The notes beneath the pieces were generated by a model. The model was not told where the DNA came from, did no database searches, and saw only the letters and a list, made by a program, of their open reading frames with translations. 49,910 bases of DNA from Woeseiaceae bacterium (GTDB taxonomy: Bacteria > Pseudomonadota > Gammaproteobacteria > Steroidobacterales > Woeseiaceae). Shown one piece after another: positions 19,472 to 27,510 of the stretch. The stretch is from the NCBI GenBank assembly GCA_028822065.1, contig JAPKEL010000010.1:1-49910 (forward strand), in the 5' to 3' direction. How positions within the stretch are numbered: the first letter of the stretch is position 1; every line of letters starts with the position of its first letter. Position numbers and translations under genes: made by a program.

Positions 19472-19843
19472 TTGGAGAATATACTTCATGAAGAATATTT
19501 TAGACCATGGGGCAGTTATATTTGCTTAGATGCTGGTTCTAATTTTCAGGTTAAGAGATTGATAGTTAATCCCGGGGGTGTTTTGTCTTTGCAAAAACAT
19601 TTCAAAAGATCAGAGCATTGGACTGTGGTTTCTGGAAAAGCAAGGATAACTCTTGACCAAAAGGATTTTGATCTCGAGGTGAATGAGTCTGTTTATATTC
19701 CTATACAAGCCATTCATCGAATTGCCAATAAAAGCAATAATGTTGTTGAGATTATTGAAGTGCAATGTGGTGATTATCTTGGCGAGGACGATATAGTTCG
19801 CTTTGAAGACAATTATGGGAGAATTGAGGGTAATGACACTTAA
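19472..19843 (+). CDS. Stand-alone cupin of the mannose-6-phosphate isomerase type II family
   Basis: A single cupin domain of 123 residues that equals the C-terminal isomerase domain of ManC/AlgA enzymes. It has the tell-tale strings RPWGSY at 11-16, KRLIVNPGG, SLQKH, SEHWTVVSG, ESVYIP, HRIANK and the closing GDYLGEDDIVRFEDNYGR. The guanylyltransferase half normally fused to it is absent. The start is a TTG at 19472 with AGGAAAAAG just upstream; no in-frame ATG is near. It overlaps the phosphomannomutase by 11 bases. Fructose-6-P to mannose-6-P isomerisation is inferred from family and context. One metal-ligand position reads Lys (LQKHF, where the family usually has HHH or HYH), so activity is not certain. 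Confidence 0.82.
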   Translation: MENILHEEYFRPWGSYICLDAGSNFQVKRLIVNPGGVLSLQKHFKRSEHWTVVSGKARITLDQKDFDLEVNESVYIPIQAIHRIANKSNNVVEIIEVQCGDYLGEDDIVRFEDNYGRIEGNDT

Positions 19844-21191
19844 TATTTCTTCATTCAAGGCTTATGATGTTCGCGGACGAATTCCAGATGAATTAAATGC
19901 TGAAATTGCATATCGAATTGCTAATGCGATGGCAGAATTCCTTGAAGCAAAAAAGGTTGTCTTAGGTCGTGATATTCGCTCATCAAGTGAAGAGATAGCA
20001 AATGCCGTTGCTAGTGGTCTCATGGATGCCGGTGTGGATGTTATTGATATAGGGTTGTGCGGTACTGAAGGTGTGTATTTTGCAACCGGGAGCTTAGCTG
20101 CTTGTGGAGGGATAATGGTAACAGCTAGTCATAACCCCTCTGACTATAATGGTATGAAGTTAGTTCGTGATAAGGCAAAACCAATTGGGGCAGAAACAGG
20201 ACTGAAGGATATCCGCCTTCTTGCTGAATCTGAAAATAGATATTTGGCAGAAAAGGCAGGTAACCGAACTTTTGAGGATATCTCGCTACCATATATTAAG
20301 CGTATTCTGAATTTCGTAAATACCGATCTACTAAAACCGATGAAAATTGTAGTAAATCCTGGTAATGGTGGAGCTGGCTTGGTTCTTGATCAGCTTAATA
20401 ATTACCTGCCGTTCGACTTTGTAAAAGTTCATTTCGAGCCTGATGCGTCTTTTCCTAATGGCGTCCCAAATCCAATGCTTGAAGAGAATAGAGCATCTAC
20501 TGCTAATGCGGTTCGAGAGCATAATGCTGATCTAGGAATAGCTTGGGACGGAGATTTTGACCGATGCTTTTTTTTTGATGAAAAAGGAACATTTGTCGAA
20601 GGATATTATATTGTTGGATTACTGGCAGAAAATTTTCTCAAAAAAAATAAATCAGAGAAAATCGTATATGATCCTCGCCTTACTTGGAATACTATCGATA
20701 TGGTGACTAAAGCAGGTGGAATGGCAATACAGAGTCAATCAGGGCATTCTTTTATTAAGCAAAGCATGCGTCAAAATGACGCTATTTATGGTGGAGAGAT
20801 GAGCGCTCATCATTATTTTAGAGATTTTTATTACTGTGACAGCGGCATGATTCCTTGGTTATTGATTGCCGAGCTTATCTCGGTCACAGGGCAGAAACTC
20901 TCCTCCTTACTTGATATTTGTAAAGTCAATTATCCAGTTAGCGGTGAAATCAACCGAACAGTTAATGATACTGCAATCACCATCGCAAAGATTCACTCTG
21001 AGTATAAACATGACGCACTTACGATTGATGTGATGGATGGCGTTAGTATGGAGTTTACTGATTGGCGTTTTAATGTGCGCGCCTCGAATACCGAACCTCT
21101 TCTTCGATTAAACGTAGAGAGTCGAAAAGATCAAGCGTTAATGCAATCCAAGACGATTGAATTATTAGAAATAATTGATTGTGATAGTTAA
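19833..21191 (+). CDS. manB: Phosphomannomutase/phosphoglucomutase
   Basis: Converts mannose-6-phosphate to mannose-1-phosphate, possibly also glucose-6-phosphate. All four alpha-phosphohexomutase elements are present: the phosphoserine loop TASHNPSDYNG with Ser99, metal site DGDFDR at 239-244, sugar loop GEMSAH at 321-326, and phosphate loop RASNTEPLLRL near the C-terminus. The start is taken as the ATG at 19833, because GAGGG sits just before it; an upstream in-frame ATG at 19803 would extend it 10 residues into the cupin gene. The length of 452 is typical. Translation is probably coupled to the overlapping cupin gene. Confidence 0.92.
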   Translation: MTLNISSFKAYDVRGRIPDELNAEIAYRIANAMAEFLEAKKVVLGRDIRSSSEEIANAVASGLMDAGVDVIDIGLCGTEGVYFATGSLAACGGIMVTASHNPSDYNGMKLVRDKAKPIGAETGLKDIRLLAESENRYLAEKAGNRTFEDISLPYIKRILNFVNTDLLKPMKIVVNPGNGGAGLVLDQLNNYLPFDFVKVHFEPDASFPNGVPNPMLEENRASTANAVREHNADLGIAWDGDFDRCFFFDEKGTFVEGYYIVGLLAENFLKKNKSEKIVYDPRLTWNTIDMVTKAGGMAIQSQSGHSFIKQSMRQNDAIYGGEMSAHHYFRDFYYCDSGMIPWLLIAELISVTGQKLSSLLDICKVNYPVSGEINRTVNDTAITIAKIHSEYKHDALTIDVMDGVSMEFTDWRFNVRASNTEPLLRLNVESRKDQALMQSKTIELLEIIDCDS

Positions 21192-21238
21192 ATAATTGTT
21201 AGAATTTAATTTCATCAACTCTAAGTGCTTAAAAAACT

Positions 21239-22648
21239 ATGATTAGAACCAGATTTGCTCCCAGTCCAACCGGTGTATTGCACCTAGGTAGTGTTCGTAC
21301 GGCTTTATTTTGTTGGCTGTATGCAAAGCATTGTGACGGCCAGTTTGTTTTACGCATTGAAGATACAGATAAAGAGCGCTCAACCAAGGAAAATGTGAAC
21401 GCCATTCTGGAAGGAATGAGCTGGCTTGGAATGGACTACGATGAGGGTCCGATTTTTCAAACTGATCGTTTTGAACGCTATCATGAGATTGCTAAAAATT
21501 GGCTTGAGCTTGGAAAAGCTTATCGCTGTTATTGTTCGAAAGATGAATTAGATAAAATGCGTAATAAACAAAAGGAAAAAGGTGAAAAGACCAGATATAA
21601 CGGCCATTGTAGAGATTTAAAGCGCAATGATAGCAAGGAAGGGTTTGTATTACGCTTTAAAAATCCTCTATCCGGTAAAGTTGTGGTCAATGATCAAGTT
21701 CGTGGGGAGGTGGAATTTGAGAATCACGAGTTGGATGATTTGGTAATAGTGAGAACAGACGGTTCTCCAACCTATAATTTTGCCGTTGTTATTGATGATG
21801 CTGATATGAATATCAGTCATGTTATCAGAGGCGATGATCATTTAAATAATACCCCGCGACAGATTAATATGTTTAAGGCTTTAGGGGTAAATGCGCCTAT
21901 TTATTCACATCTCCCGATGATTCTTGGTGATGATGGGGCTAAGTTATCCAAGCGTCATGGAGCTGTCGATATTCGTGATTATCGTGAACAAGGGTTTATC
22001 CCTGAAGCGATACTGAACTATTTAGTTCGTCTTGGCTGGTCTTATGGTGATCAGGAGGTTTTTAATACCGAAGAGATGATCAAGTTATTTGATTTGTCGG
22101 ATATTAATCAATCTGCAGCTGCTTTTAGCAGTGATAAACTTCTATGGCTGAATCAAGAATATATGATGCATGCAAGAGCAGAATCACTAGTACCTCATTT
22201 GAGATACCACATGGATCTAATTGGAATTGATAGAAGTGATGGACCTGAATTGATTGAGGTTATTGAGGCATATCGTGAACGTGCCGAGACATTTACTCAA
22301 ATGGCAGACGCGTGTCGTTATTGCTATGAGGAATTTGATGAAATAGACCCAAAAGCTATAAAAAAACAACTTCGGCCGGTTATTTTGGAGCCCATGATAG
22401 CGCTACATTCACGCTTGAAATTAGTAGAAGAATGGTCGCATGAAATCATCAATGCTTGCGTGAATGAAGTAGCTTCGATTTTTGATATTAATATGGGTAA
22501 AATAGGGCAGCCATTGCGTGTCGCAGTGACAGGTATTTCGGCTTCGCCACCAATCCATGTAACGCTATGTTTGATAGGGCAAGAGCGAACTTTGAAACGA
22601 TTAGAGAGGGCGATTGAGATAATAAAAAAACGCGCTGAATCGAATTGA
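21239..22648 (+). CDS. gltX: Glutamate--tRNA ligase
   Basis: Charges tRNA-Glu. Class I synthetase with the HIGH-like motif HLGS at 15-18 and the KMSKS-like motif KLSKR at 235-239. Zinc-binding cysteines Cys97, Cys99 and Cys124 are seen in the acceptor-binding insert, as in the E. coli-type enzyme. The length of 469 is normal and the C-terminal anticodon-binding half is complete. No strong ribosome binding site precedes the ATG. The gene is followed by tRNA-Ala and by its own substrate, tRNA-Glu, 299 bases downstream. Confidence 0.96.
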   Translation: MIRTRFAPSPTGVLHLGSVRTALFCWLYAKHCDGQFVLRIEDTDKERSTKENVNAILEGMSWLGMDYDEGPIFQTDRFERYHEIAKNWLELGKAYRCYCSKDELDKMRNKQKEKGEKTRYNGHCRDLKRNDSKEGFVLRFKNPLSGKVVVNDQVRGEVEFENHELDDLVIVRTDGSPTYNFAVVIDDADMNISHVIRGDDHLNNTPRQINMFKALGVNAPIYSHLPMILGDDGAKLSKRHGAVDIRDYREQGFIPEAILNYLVRLGWSYGDQEVFNTEEMIKLFDLSDINQSAAAFSSDKLLWLNQEYMMHARAESLVPHLRYHMDLIGIDRSDGPELIEVIEAYRERAETFTQMADACRYCYEEFDEIDPKAIKKQLRPVILEPMIALHSRLKLVEEWSHEIINACVNEVASIFDINMGKIGQPLRVAVTGISASPPIHVTLCLIGQERTLKRLERAIEIIKKRAESN

Positions 22649-22847
22649 TAGTCCGAGTGATTTAGAGGTACAGAGTTTTAAAATCTGTTGTTAATCAATG
22701 TTAAATCACTTAAACTGCGCGTCATTGGAATACTTTGTATTTGAGTCTAATTAAGGATGAATTCATTCAGCTCTAATTTAGATTAAGAATTAAAATATAC
22801 CGATTAAAAAGCGATACATTTTTTTAAAAATATTTGCATATAGTCTT

Positions 22848-22923
<76 letters not shown>

Positions 22924-22947
22924 GGTACCAACGGAAATTAGTTCTGC

Positions 22948-23023
22948 GTCCCCATCGTCTAGAGGCCTAGGACACTGCCCTTTCACGGCGGCAACAGGGG
23001 TTCGAATCCCCTTGGGGACGCCA
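22948..23023 (+). tRNA. tRNA-Glu (anticodon UUC)
   Basis: A 76-base tRNA with encoded CCA. Acceptor GTCCCCA (22948-22954) faces TGGGGAC. The anticodon loop CTTTCAC gives TTC. It lies 24 bases after tRNA-Ala. From its CCA end, CCATTT, ATTT and AAATGG (23021-23036) can form a small A+T-rich hairpin without a T tract. Confidence 0.96.
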
Positions 23024-23096
23024 TTTATTTAAATGGTATCTGAATCAATAACTTATATAGTATAGGTTATTCACTATGGAGTTAGACTTAGTATAA

Positions 23097-23276
23097 ATGT
23101 CTTATATCCAATTAATATTCTTATATCTAACAATAGGCGTACTCCCGGCTATGCCGTTTGTGTTCTTGTTTACGATCATATTCAAGAGAGATATCAAGGA
23201 TATTCCAAAGTACTATTTAGTAATTTTCTTTATCACTGTAGGTTGGCTGTCAAATCAGTACTTAGGGTTGTTTTAA
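23097..23276 (+). CDS. Small two-segment membrane protein, unknown function
   Basis: An ORF of 59 codons reading MSYIQLIFLYL... and ending ...NQYLGLF. It has two hydrophobic stretches (about 4-29 and 41-52) separated by a charged loop KRDIKDIPK, with a conserved-looking aromatic end. I do not recognise a family. Its stop codon is 4 bases before the start of the secreted peptidase gene, which implies translational coupling. A GGAG lies 15 bases upstream of the ATG, too far to be a convincing ribosome binding site. Uniform coding character and tight spacing support it; its shortness is the main doubt. Confidence 0.55.
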   Translation: MSYIQLIFLYLTIGVLPAMPFVFLFTIIFKRDIKDIPKYYLVIFFITVGWLSNQYLGLF

Positions 23277-23280
23277 TCAG

Positions 23281-24219
23281 GTGAAGAAGCTAATCCTCAT
23301 TGTATTATTCGTTTTACCATTAGTTGCTGTTTCTAGGACAATTAACGTAGATCAAGGTTTTATAAACGTACCTGGTGGACCAGTGTGGTATAAAGTCAGT
23401 GGAAATGGAAAGGGCTTACCATTACTTACTCTCCATGGTGGACCAGGAAGCACCTCTTGTAATTATTCTTTGTTAGAGCCGCTTGGGGATCAACGACCAA
23501 TTATTCGTTATGATCAATTAGGATCTGGTCGATCAGGGCGTCCAGATAACCTGTCACTTTGGGAAGTGGATAGATTTGTTGAAGCGTTGGGTGTTATTCG
23601 TCAAGAGCTTCAATTAACACAGTTTCATTTACTTGGTCATTCATGGGGCGCGGCACTTGCAGGTGCGTATTTATTAGAAAAAGGTACATCTGGAGTTGCC
23701 TCTGTTATTTTTTCAAGCCCTCTTTTAAGTACGCCTCTTTGGATTGAGGACGCTAATTATCTTCGAAGCCAGTTACCGCAAAATATACAAGATAAGTTAG
23801 AGCATCATGAAGCAGCAGGTACAACCAATTCAGATGAATACCAGGCTGCTAGTAATGTATTTTATAAACGACATTTGACTCGTGGTATGGCGAAAGAAAA
23901 AATAAATTGTGATGGTGCTCCATGGAATCAGGTTATTTATGAATATATGTGGGGCCCGACTGAGTTCTTTGCAACTGGTAATCTCATTGATTTTGATCTT
24001 TCTGACCGGCTTTATAAAATTGATATACCGGTTTTATTTATAACCGGTGAATATGATGAAGCCCGTCCTGAAACTGTTTCCAAATTTCAAAAAATGATTC
24101 CGAATTCGCAATTTGTTGTGATTAAAGGTGTTGCACATGCATCACTAAGCAGAGCTCCTGATGATTACCGTAAAATACTTGAAGAATTTTTAGATAAAGT
24201 AGAAGAAAGTGATCAATAG
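23281..24219 (+). CDS. Secreted alpha/beta hydrolase of the proline iminopeptidase (S33) family
   Basis: Predicted aminopeptidase releasing N-terminal proline or similar residues. The oxyanion motif HGGPGS is at 52-57, the nucleophile Ser121 in GHSWGA, the acid Asp259 in TGEYDE and the base His286 in GVAHAS. The start is a GTG at 23281, which gives a clear signal peptide (KKLILIVLFVLPLVAV, cleavage near residue 19). A secreted form is unusual, since most S33 iminopeptidases are cytoplasmic. The gene is 4 bases downstream of a small membrane protein gene. Esterase or amidase activity is an alternative; 312 residues is the usual size. Confidence 0.85.
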   Translation: MKKLILIVLFVLPLVAVSRTINVDQGFINVPGGPVWYKVSGNGKGLPLLTLHGGPGSTSCNYSLLEPLGDQRPIIRYDQLGSGRSGRPDNLSLWEVDRFVEALGVIRQELQLTQFHLLGHSWGAALAGAYLLEKGTSGVASVIFSSPLLSTPLWIEDANYLRSQLPQNIQDKLEHHEAAGTTNSDEYQAASNVFYKRHLTRGMAKEKINCDGAPWNQVIYEYMWGPTEFFATGNLIDFDLSDRLYKIDIPVLFITGEYDEARPETVSKFQKMIPNSQFVVIKGVAHASLSRAPDDYRKILEEFLDKVEESDQ

Positions 24220-24241
24220 TGAAAATAAGAGTCCGTCATTT

Positions 24242-24454
24242 TTAGGATAAACTATGGTAGCTATAGCCAGTTATCAGCCATAGGAAAATAGCTATAAGCC
24301 AAATCGTTACGTATATTTTTATGCTCAACTTATAGGTTTTAAGGGTCACTTCTTTGCAAAGAAAAGCGGCCACACCAAACGAGATAAATAAGCTGATACC
24401 TATCGTTGCCAGCGTTAAGAGCATGTATAAACTTTGAAATTGTGAAGTAACCAT
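24242..24454 (-). CDS. Possible small membrane protein
   Basis: An ORF of 70 codons opposite in direction to its neighbours, starting MVTSQFQSLYMLL. Two hydrophobic helices are evident (about 8-32 and 45-63) joined by KEVTLKTYKLSIK. I do not recognise it. There is no good ribosome binding site, but it fills the gap between the peptidase and lexA without overlap, and its membrane topology is coherent. It could be a chance ORF. Confidence 0.35.
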   Translation of the reverse strand: MVTSQFQSLYMLLTLATIGISLFISFGVAAFLCKEVTLKTYKLSIKIYVTIWLIAIFLWLITGYSYHSLS

Positions 24455-24507
24455 AATTTGAATAATACCACTTGAATTCGACTCCCGAAATGCTTTATTA
24501 TAAAAGA

Positions 24508-24522
24508 GTACATAAGGAGTAC
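24508..24522 (+). promoter_or_regulatory. Candidate LexA operator, GTAC-N7-GTAC
   Basis: GTAC at 24508-24511 and at 24519-24522 are separated by 7 bases (ATAAGGA), within an 11-base tandem repeat of GAGTACAT. The element covers the ribosome binding site AAGGAG of lexA. The spacing equals the alphaproteobacterial LexA box GTTC-N7-GTTC. I saw no E. coli-type CTG-N10-CAG box in the upstream region, so autoregulation through this element is inferred. Confidence 0.45.
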
Positions 24523-24525
24523 ATT

Positions 24526-25125
24526 ATGAGAGTCACTTTAACTCATTTAGAAAAGAAAATATTAGATTCAATTAGATCTTATTACGAGCAATACGATGAA
24601 ATGCCGACCATTCGTGGCATTGGTAAAATAGTAGGTATAAGCTCTCCTGGAACCATAGGCCGTTATGTTAACTCTTTAGTGAATAAAGGTTACCTGCAAA
24701 GAGAAGCGCGTATTTGGCGCGGATTAAAATTAACAGTATTTGATGATGGAAGGTCGTTACCATTGATAGGTAGAATTGCTGCTGGAAAACCAATTGAAGC
24801 AATTTCAGGAGAGAGTGAATTAAATCCAAATGCACTATTGTTGGGTGAAAATCGCTATGCCTTGCAGGTGATTGGCGATTCGATGATAGATGCCGGTATA
24901 CATGATCGAGACTGGGTGATTATACATTCACAGGATAACGCTGATGAAGGTCAAATTATTGTTGCTCTGATAGATAATACAGAGACAACTTTAAAGTATT
25001 TGTATCATTTTAAAGGTGAGTTTATAGAATTAAGACCCGCCAATACAGCTTTATCACCAATGAGATATACGTCAGATAGAGTTCTGATTCAGGGAGTTCT
25101 AGTGGCACAAATGAGAACTTATTGA
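24526..25125 (+). CDS. lexA: LexA-family SOS repressor with autoproteolytic S24 domain
   Basis: Transcription repressor cleaved on DNA damage. A winged helix-turn-helix fills about 1-70. The cleavage bond is Ala86-Gly87 (RIAAGKP), nucleophile Ser119 (GDSMIDAG) and Lys157 (TTLKY), nearly identical to E. coli positions 84/85, 119 and 156. The recognition region (SSPGTIGRYVNSL) differs strongly from E. coli LexA, which fits a different operator. The start is the ATG at 24526, preceded by AAGGAG; an in-frame TTG at 24472 would add 18 residues with no domain support. It overlaps the polymerase start (TGATG). A dedicated operon repressor (LexA2-like) rather than the global LexA is possible. Confidence 0.88.
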   Translation: MRVTLTHLEKKILDSIRSYYEQYDEMPTIRGIGKIVGISSPGTIGRYVNSLVNKGYLQREARIWRGLKLTVFDDGRSLPLIGRIAAGKPIEAISGESELNPNALLLGENRYALQVIGDSMIDAGIHDRDWVIIHSQDNADEGQIIVALIDNTETTLKYLYHFKGEFIELRPANTALSPMRYTSDRVLIQGVLVAQMRTY

Positions 25126-26387
25126 TGAGCCCATATCAACATAATACACACAGCTTGAAGAAAGATAAGCTATGGAAGCGCGCTGTCATACTAGTCGATA
25201 TGAATGCATTTTTTGCTTCTATTGAGCAAGTAGATTTTCCTGAGCTGCAAGGTCGACCTATTGGAGTTACAAATGGATGGGACGGCACCACAATTATTAC
25301 ATCATCCTATGAAGCTCGTGCTTATGGAGTCAGGACAGGTATGCGCGTTAAAGAGGCAAAGATGCTTTGTAGTGATTTTATTCAAAGGCCATCACGGCCT
25401 AAGCGTTACATTGAGGTCTCTTCATGCATAATGAGGAGTTTAGTTTTATTTACACCAGATATTGAGATTTTTTCTGTAGACGAAGCTTTTCTTGATGTTA
25501 CGCGCTGTCAAAAATTATTAGGTAGCCCCCCATATATTGCTGAATTAGTTAGGCGGAAGGTCAGTGATGTTTCAGGTGGTTTATTATGTTCAGTCGGAGT
25601 ATCAGGTGATAAAACAACAGCGAAATATGCCGCAAAATTAAAAAAACCAAATGGGTTGACAGTAATTCCTCCTTGGGAGTCGGAAAAGGCGCTAGAGAAC
25701 GTGCCTGTTACAAAATTATGTGGCATTGCTGAGGGTATAGGCTCATTTTTAGGCCAGCGAGGTGTGTATGTATGTGGCGATATGAAAAAACTACCTATTG
25801 GGATACTAGCAAAACGTTTTGGTAACTTAGGTCGCCGTATTTGGTTTATGGCTCAAGGTCTTGACCCTGAAAAGGTCAGTACTAACATACCAACACCAAA
25901 ATCAATTGGCCATGGAAAGGTTTTGCCCCCCAATACAAAAGATATAAATATCATTCGAATATTTTTATTACATATGAGTGAAAAGGTTGCGGGGCGTTTA
26001 CGCAAACATTCTTTTGAGGCGCAACGTTTTTTTATTGGATTCAAAACCAATAATGGTTGGTATAGCGCTAAATTATATGCACCTTTTATAACTGATGATG
26101 GCCTTAATATTTATCATTTATGTTTGTTTTTTTTGAGGACGAATTGGCAAGGGAAGGGTGTCTATCAGGTTCAAGTAACTGCTCTTGACCCAAGACCGGC
26201 AAAACAACAGCTAGAGCTATTTTTATCTAATAAATCAAAAAGAAACAGTCTTTGTAAAGCCGTCGATAAGATTAATCAACGTTACGGTGAGTTTTCTGTA
26301 TCCCCAGCAAGACTTATACATCGATCAAAAATGCCAAATGTCATAGCTCCTGCTTGGAAACCTTTTGGCCATCGACAAAGTATCTAG
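25125..26387 (+). CDS. Y-family translesion DNA polymerase (UmuC/DinB type)
   Basis: Error-prone polymerase for damaged templates. Catalytic residues are Asp25 (LVDMNAFFAS) and Asp119-Glu120 (SVDEAFLD); the pair FF at 29-30 includes the steric gate. SYEARAYGVRTGM at 61-73 is the fingers motif. The helix-hairpin-helix region (VTKLCGIAEGIG) and a little-finger domain follow, with 420 residues in total. The ATG at 25125 overlaps the lexA stop. The protein is more like the UmuC/DinB core than the catalytically dead ImuB, since all acidic residues are kept. No UmuD-like gene is near other than LexA itself. Confidence 0.88.
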   Translation: MSPYQHNTHSLKKDKLWKRAVILVDMNAFFASIEQVDFPELQGRPIGVTNGWDGTTIITSSYEARAYGVRTGMRVKEAKMLCSDFIQRPSRPKRYIEVSSCIMRSLVLFTPDIEIFSVDEAFLDVTRCQKLLGSPPYIAELVRRKVSDVSGGLLCSVGVSGDKTTAKYAAKLKKPNGLTVIPPWESEKALENVPVTKLCGIAEGIGSFLGQRGVYVCGDMKKLPIGILAKRFGNLGRRIWFMAQGLDPEKVSTNIPTPKSIGHGKVLPPNTKDINIIRIFLLHMSEKVAGRLRKHSFEAQRFFIGFKTNNGWYSAKLYAPFITDDGLNIYHLCLFFLRTNWQGKGVYQVQVTALDPRPAKQQLELFLSNKSKRNSLCKAVDKINQRYGEFSVSPARLIHRSKMPNVIAPAWKPFGHRQSI

Positions 26388-26397
26388 ATGACATTAT

Positions 26398-26811
26398 ATG
26401 AGTATTGGTTTTTTTTATATATATAAAGGTATTGGTTGCGGTGTTTATTTTTCAAATTATCAAGCTAAATTACCTATAAAGACAAAATTAACCGAATCAT
26501 CAAAATTGGTAACTTGGGGTCGTCGTAAACATGAAAAAGGCAGACTTCCTTTTGGAAGTTGCGTGAGTTTTTCGGAGCTTCATTCTGAAGTATGGAGCGC
26601 ATGGTTCCCAAAAACTGTAATTATTCCTGCTAGTAGCTTTATAGAACAAGATATAGAAGGTCAAAGTAAATGCTTTAATTTGACGAAAGGCAAGTGGGTG
26701 CAGGCATTGCTTGTCAAGAGTAATAGAGAGAGGAGAGTATATGTAGTGACGGTCAGGCCTAGTATAGAGAACTGCATGTTTGAGCGATGGCCACGAATAC
26801 TAAGTAAGTAA
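26398..26811 (+). CDS. Short, degenerate SRAP-like (YedK/HMCES-like) protein
   Basis: A 137-residue protein 10 bases after the polymerase. Several strings fit the SRAP fold in order: CGVYF (compare MCGRF), VTWGRRK (compare ATWG), VIIPASSFIE (compare LVPADGFYEW) and FERWPRIL (compare HDRMPVIL). In active SRAP proteins Cys2 crosslinks to abasic DNA; here the cysteine is residue 14, not residue 2, the histidine before RMP is replaced by Phe, and the protein ends right after this motif. It may be inactive or use another chemistry. The assignment rests on motif order and SOS context, not on a search. There is no obvious ribosome binding site. Confidence 0.5.
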   Translation: MSIGFFYIYKGIGCGVYFSNYQAKLPIKTKLTESSKLVTWGRRKHEKGRLPFGSCVSFSELHSEVWSAWFPKTVIIPASSFIEQDIEGQSKCFNLTKGKWVQALLVKSNRERRVYVVTVRPSIENCMFERWPRILSK

Positions 26812-26829
26812 AAAGATATTTATTATAAA

Positions 26830-26877
26830 AATCAAAACTGACTTAGTATATTGCATTATAAAAAATCAGTTTTGATT
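26830..26877. terminator. Inverted repeat between convergent SRAP-like gene and bfr
   Basis: AATCAAAACTGA at 26830-26841 and TCAGTTTTGATT at 26866-26877 are perfect 12-bp complements around a 24-base A+T-rich loop. Placed between two convergent genes, it probably serves as a bidirectional terminator, although the long loop and modest G+C make it weaker than a standard one. Confidence 0.5.
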
Positions 26878-26883
26878 ATGTAT

Positions 26884-27348
26884 TTATGTTTGAGATTGAA
26901 TGTAGTTCTCAATATTCATTTTATCGACTAATCCAAGTTGAGACTCAAGCCAATCTACATGCTCTTCTTCTGATTTAAGAATTTCATCAAACAAATCACG
27001 ACTTACATAATCTTTGATTTTTTCAGCATAAGTAATAGCTGCTTGCAAATCAGGTAATGCTTCCATTTCAAGATCAAGATCACATTGGAGCATCTCGCTA
27101 ACATGTTCTCCAATTCTTAGCTTGCCGAGTGTTTGTAGGTTTGGCAATCCTTCCAAGAAGAGAATGCGCTCGATCAGCAGGTCGGCATGTTTCATTTCGT
27201 CAACTGATTCTTCATATTCTTTGTCAGCTAATTTACTGATACCCCAATCTTTGTACATCCTGGAATGTAAAAAATATTGATTGATTGCTGTCAATTCATT
27301 TCTTAATATTTCATTTAGATGTCGGATAACTTCTTTATCGCCCTTCAT
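26884..27348 (-). CDS. bfr: Bacterioferritin
   Basis: Heme-containing 24-mer that stores iron. The ferroxidase ligands Glu18, Glu51, His54, Glu94, Glu127 and His130 are all at the E. coli positions, and Met52, the axial heme ligand, is present. The start MKGDKEV at 27348 is preferred because GGGGTG lies just upstream; the open frame continues 3 codons to a GTG that overlaps this site. The 154 residues are close to the usual 158. It is codirectional with bfd and has a Fur-like palindrome about 63 bases upstream. Confidence 0.95.
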   Translation of the reverse strand: MKGDKEVIRHLNEILRNELTAINQYFLHSRMYKDWGISKLADKEYEESVDEMKHADLLIERILFLEGLPNLQTLGKLRIGEHVSEMLQCDLDLEMEALPDLQAAITYAEKIKDYVSRDLFDEILKSEEEHVDWLESQLGLVDKMNIENYIQSQT

Positions 27349-27410
27349 AATATTCACCCCATATAAATCTAATTAAGATCAATGATAAGAGGTAAATATA
27401 GCTTTACAAG

Positions 27411-27426
27411 TGAGAAATTATTCTCA
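27411..27426. promoter_or_regulatory. Fur-like palindrome upstream of bfr
   Basis: TGAGAA-ATTA-TTCTCA is a perfect inverted repeat. It resembles the Fur 7-1-7 pattern TGATAAT-N-ATTATCA but is one base longer between the half sites. It lies about 63 bases upstream of the bfr start. The inference of iron control is strengthened by similar sites before bfd and the TonB receptor. Confidence 0.5.
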
Positions 27427-27510
27427 TCTACGAATGATTATTATTAAAAAAATGTACCTATAATCATTACGTTATAGGATCACTTAAAAGAAAGTGCATT
27501 AATTGATTGG

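Noticed and set aside
24472-24525. Upstream extension of LexA from a TTG
   Set aside because: No ribosome binding site precedes it, and the added 18 residues lie before the helix-turn-helix, whereas the ATG at 24526 has AAGGAG in the right place.
24450-24526. E. coli-type SOS box before lexA
   Set aside because: No CTG-N10-CAG pattern is present in the upstream region; only the GTAC repeat stands out.
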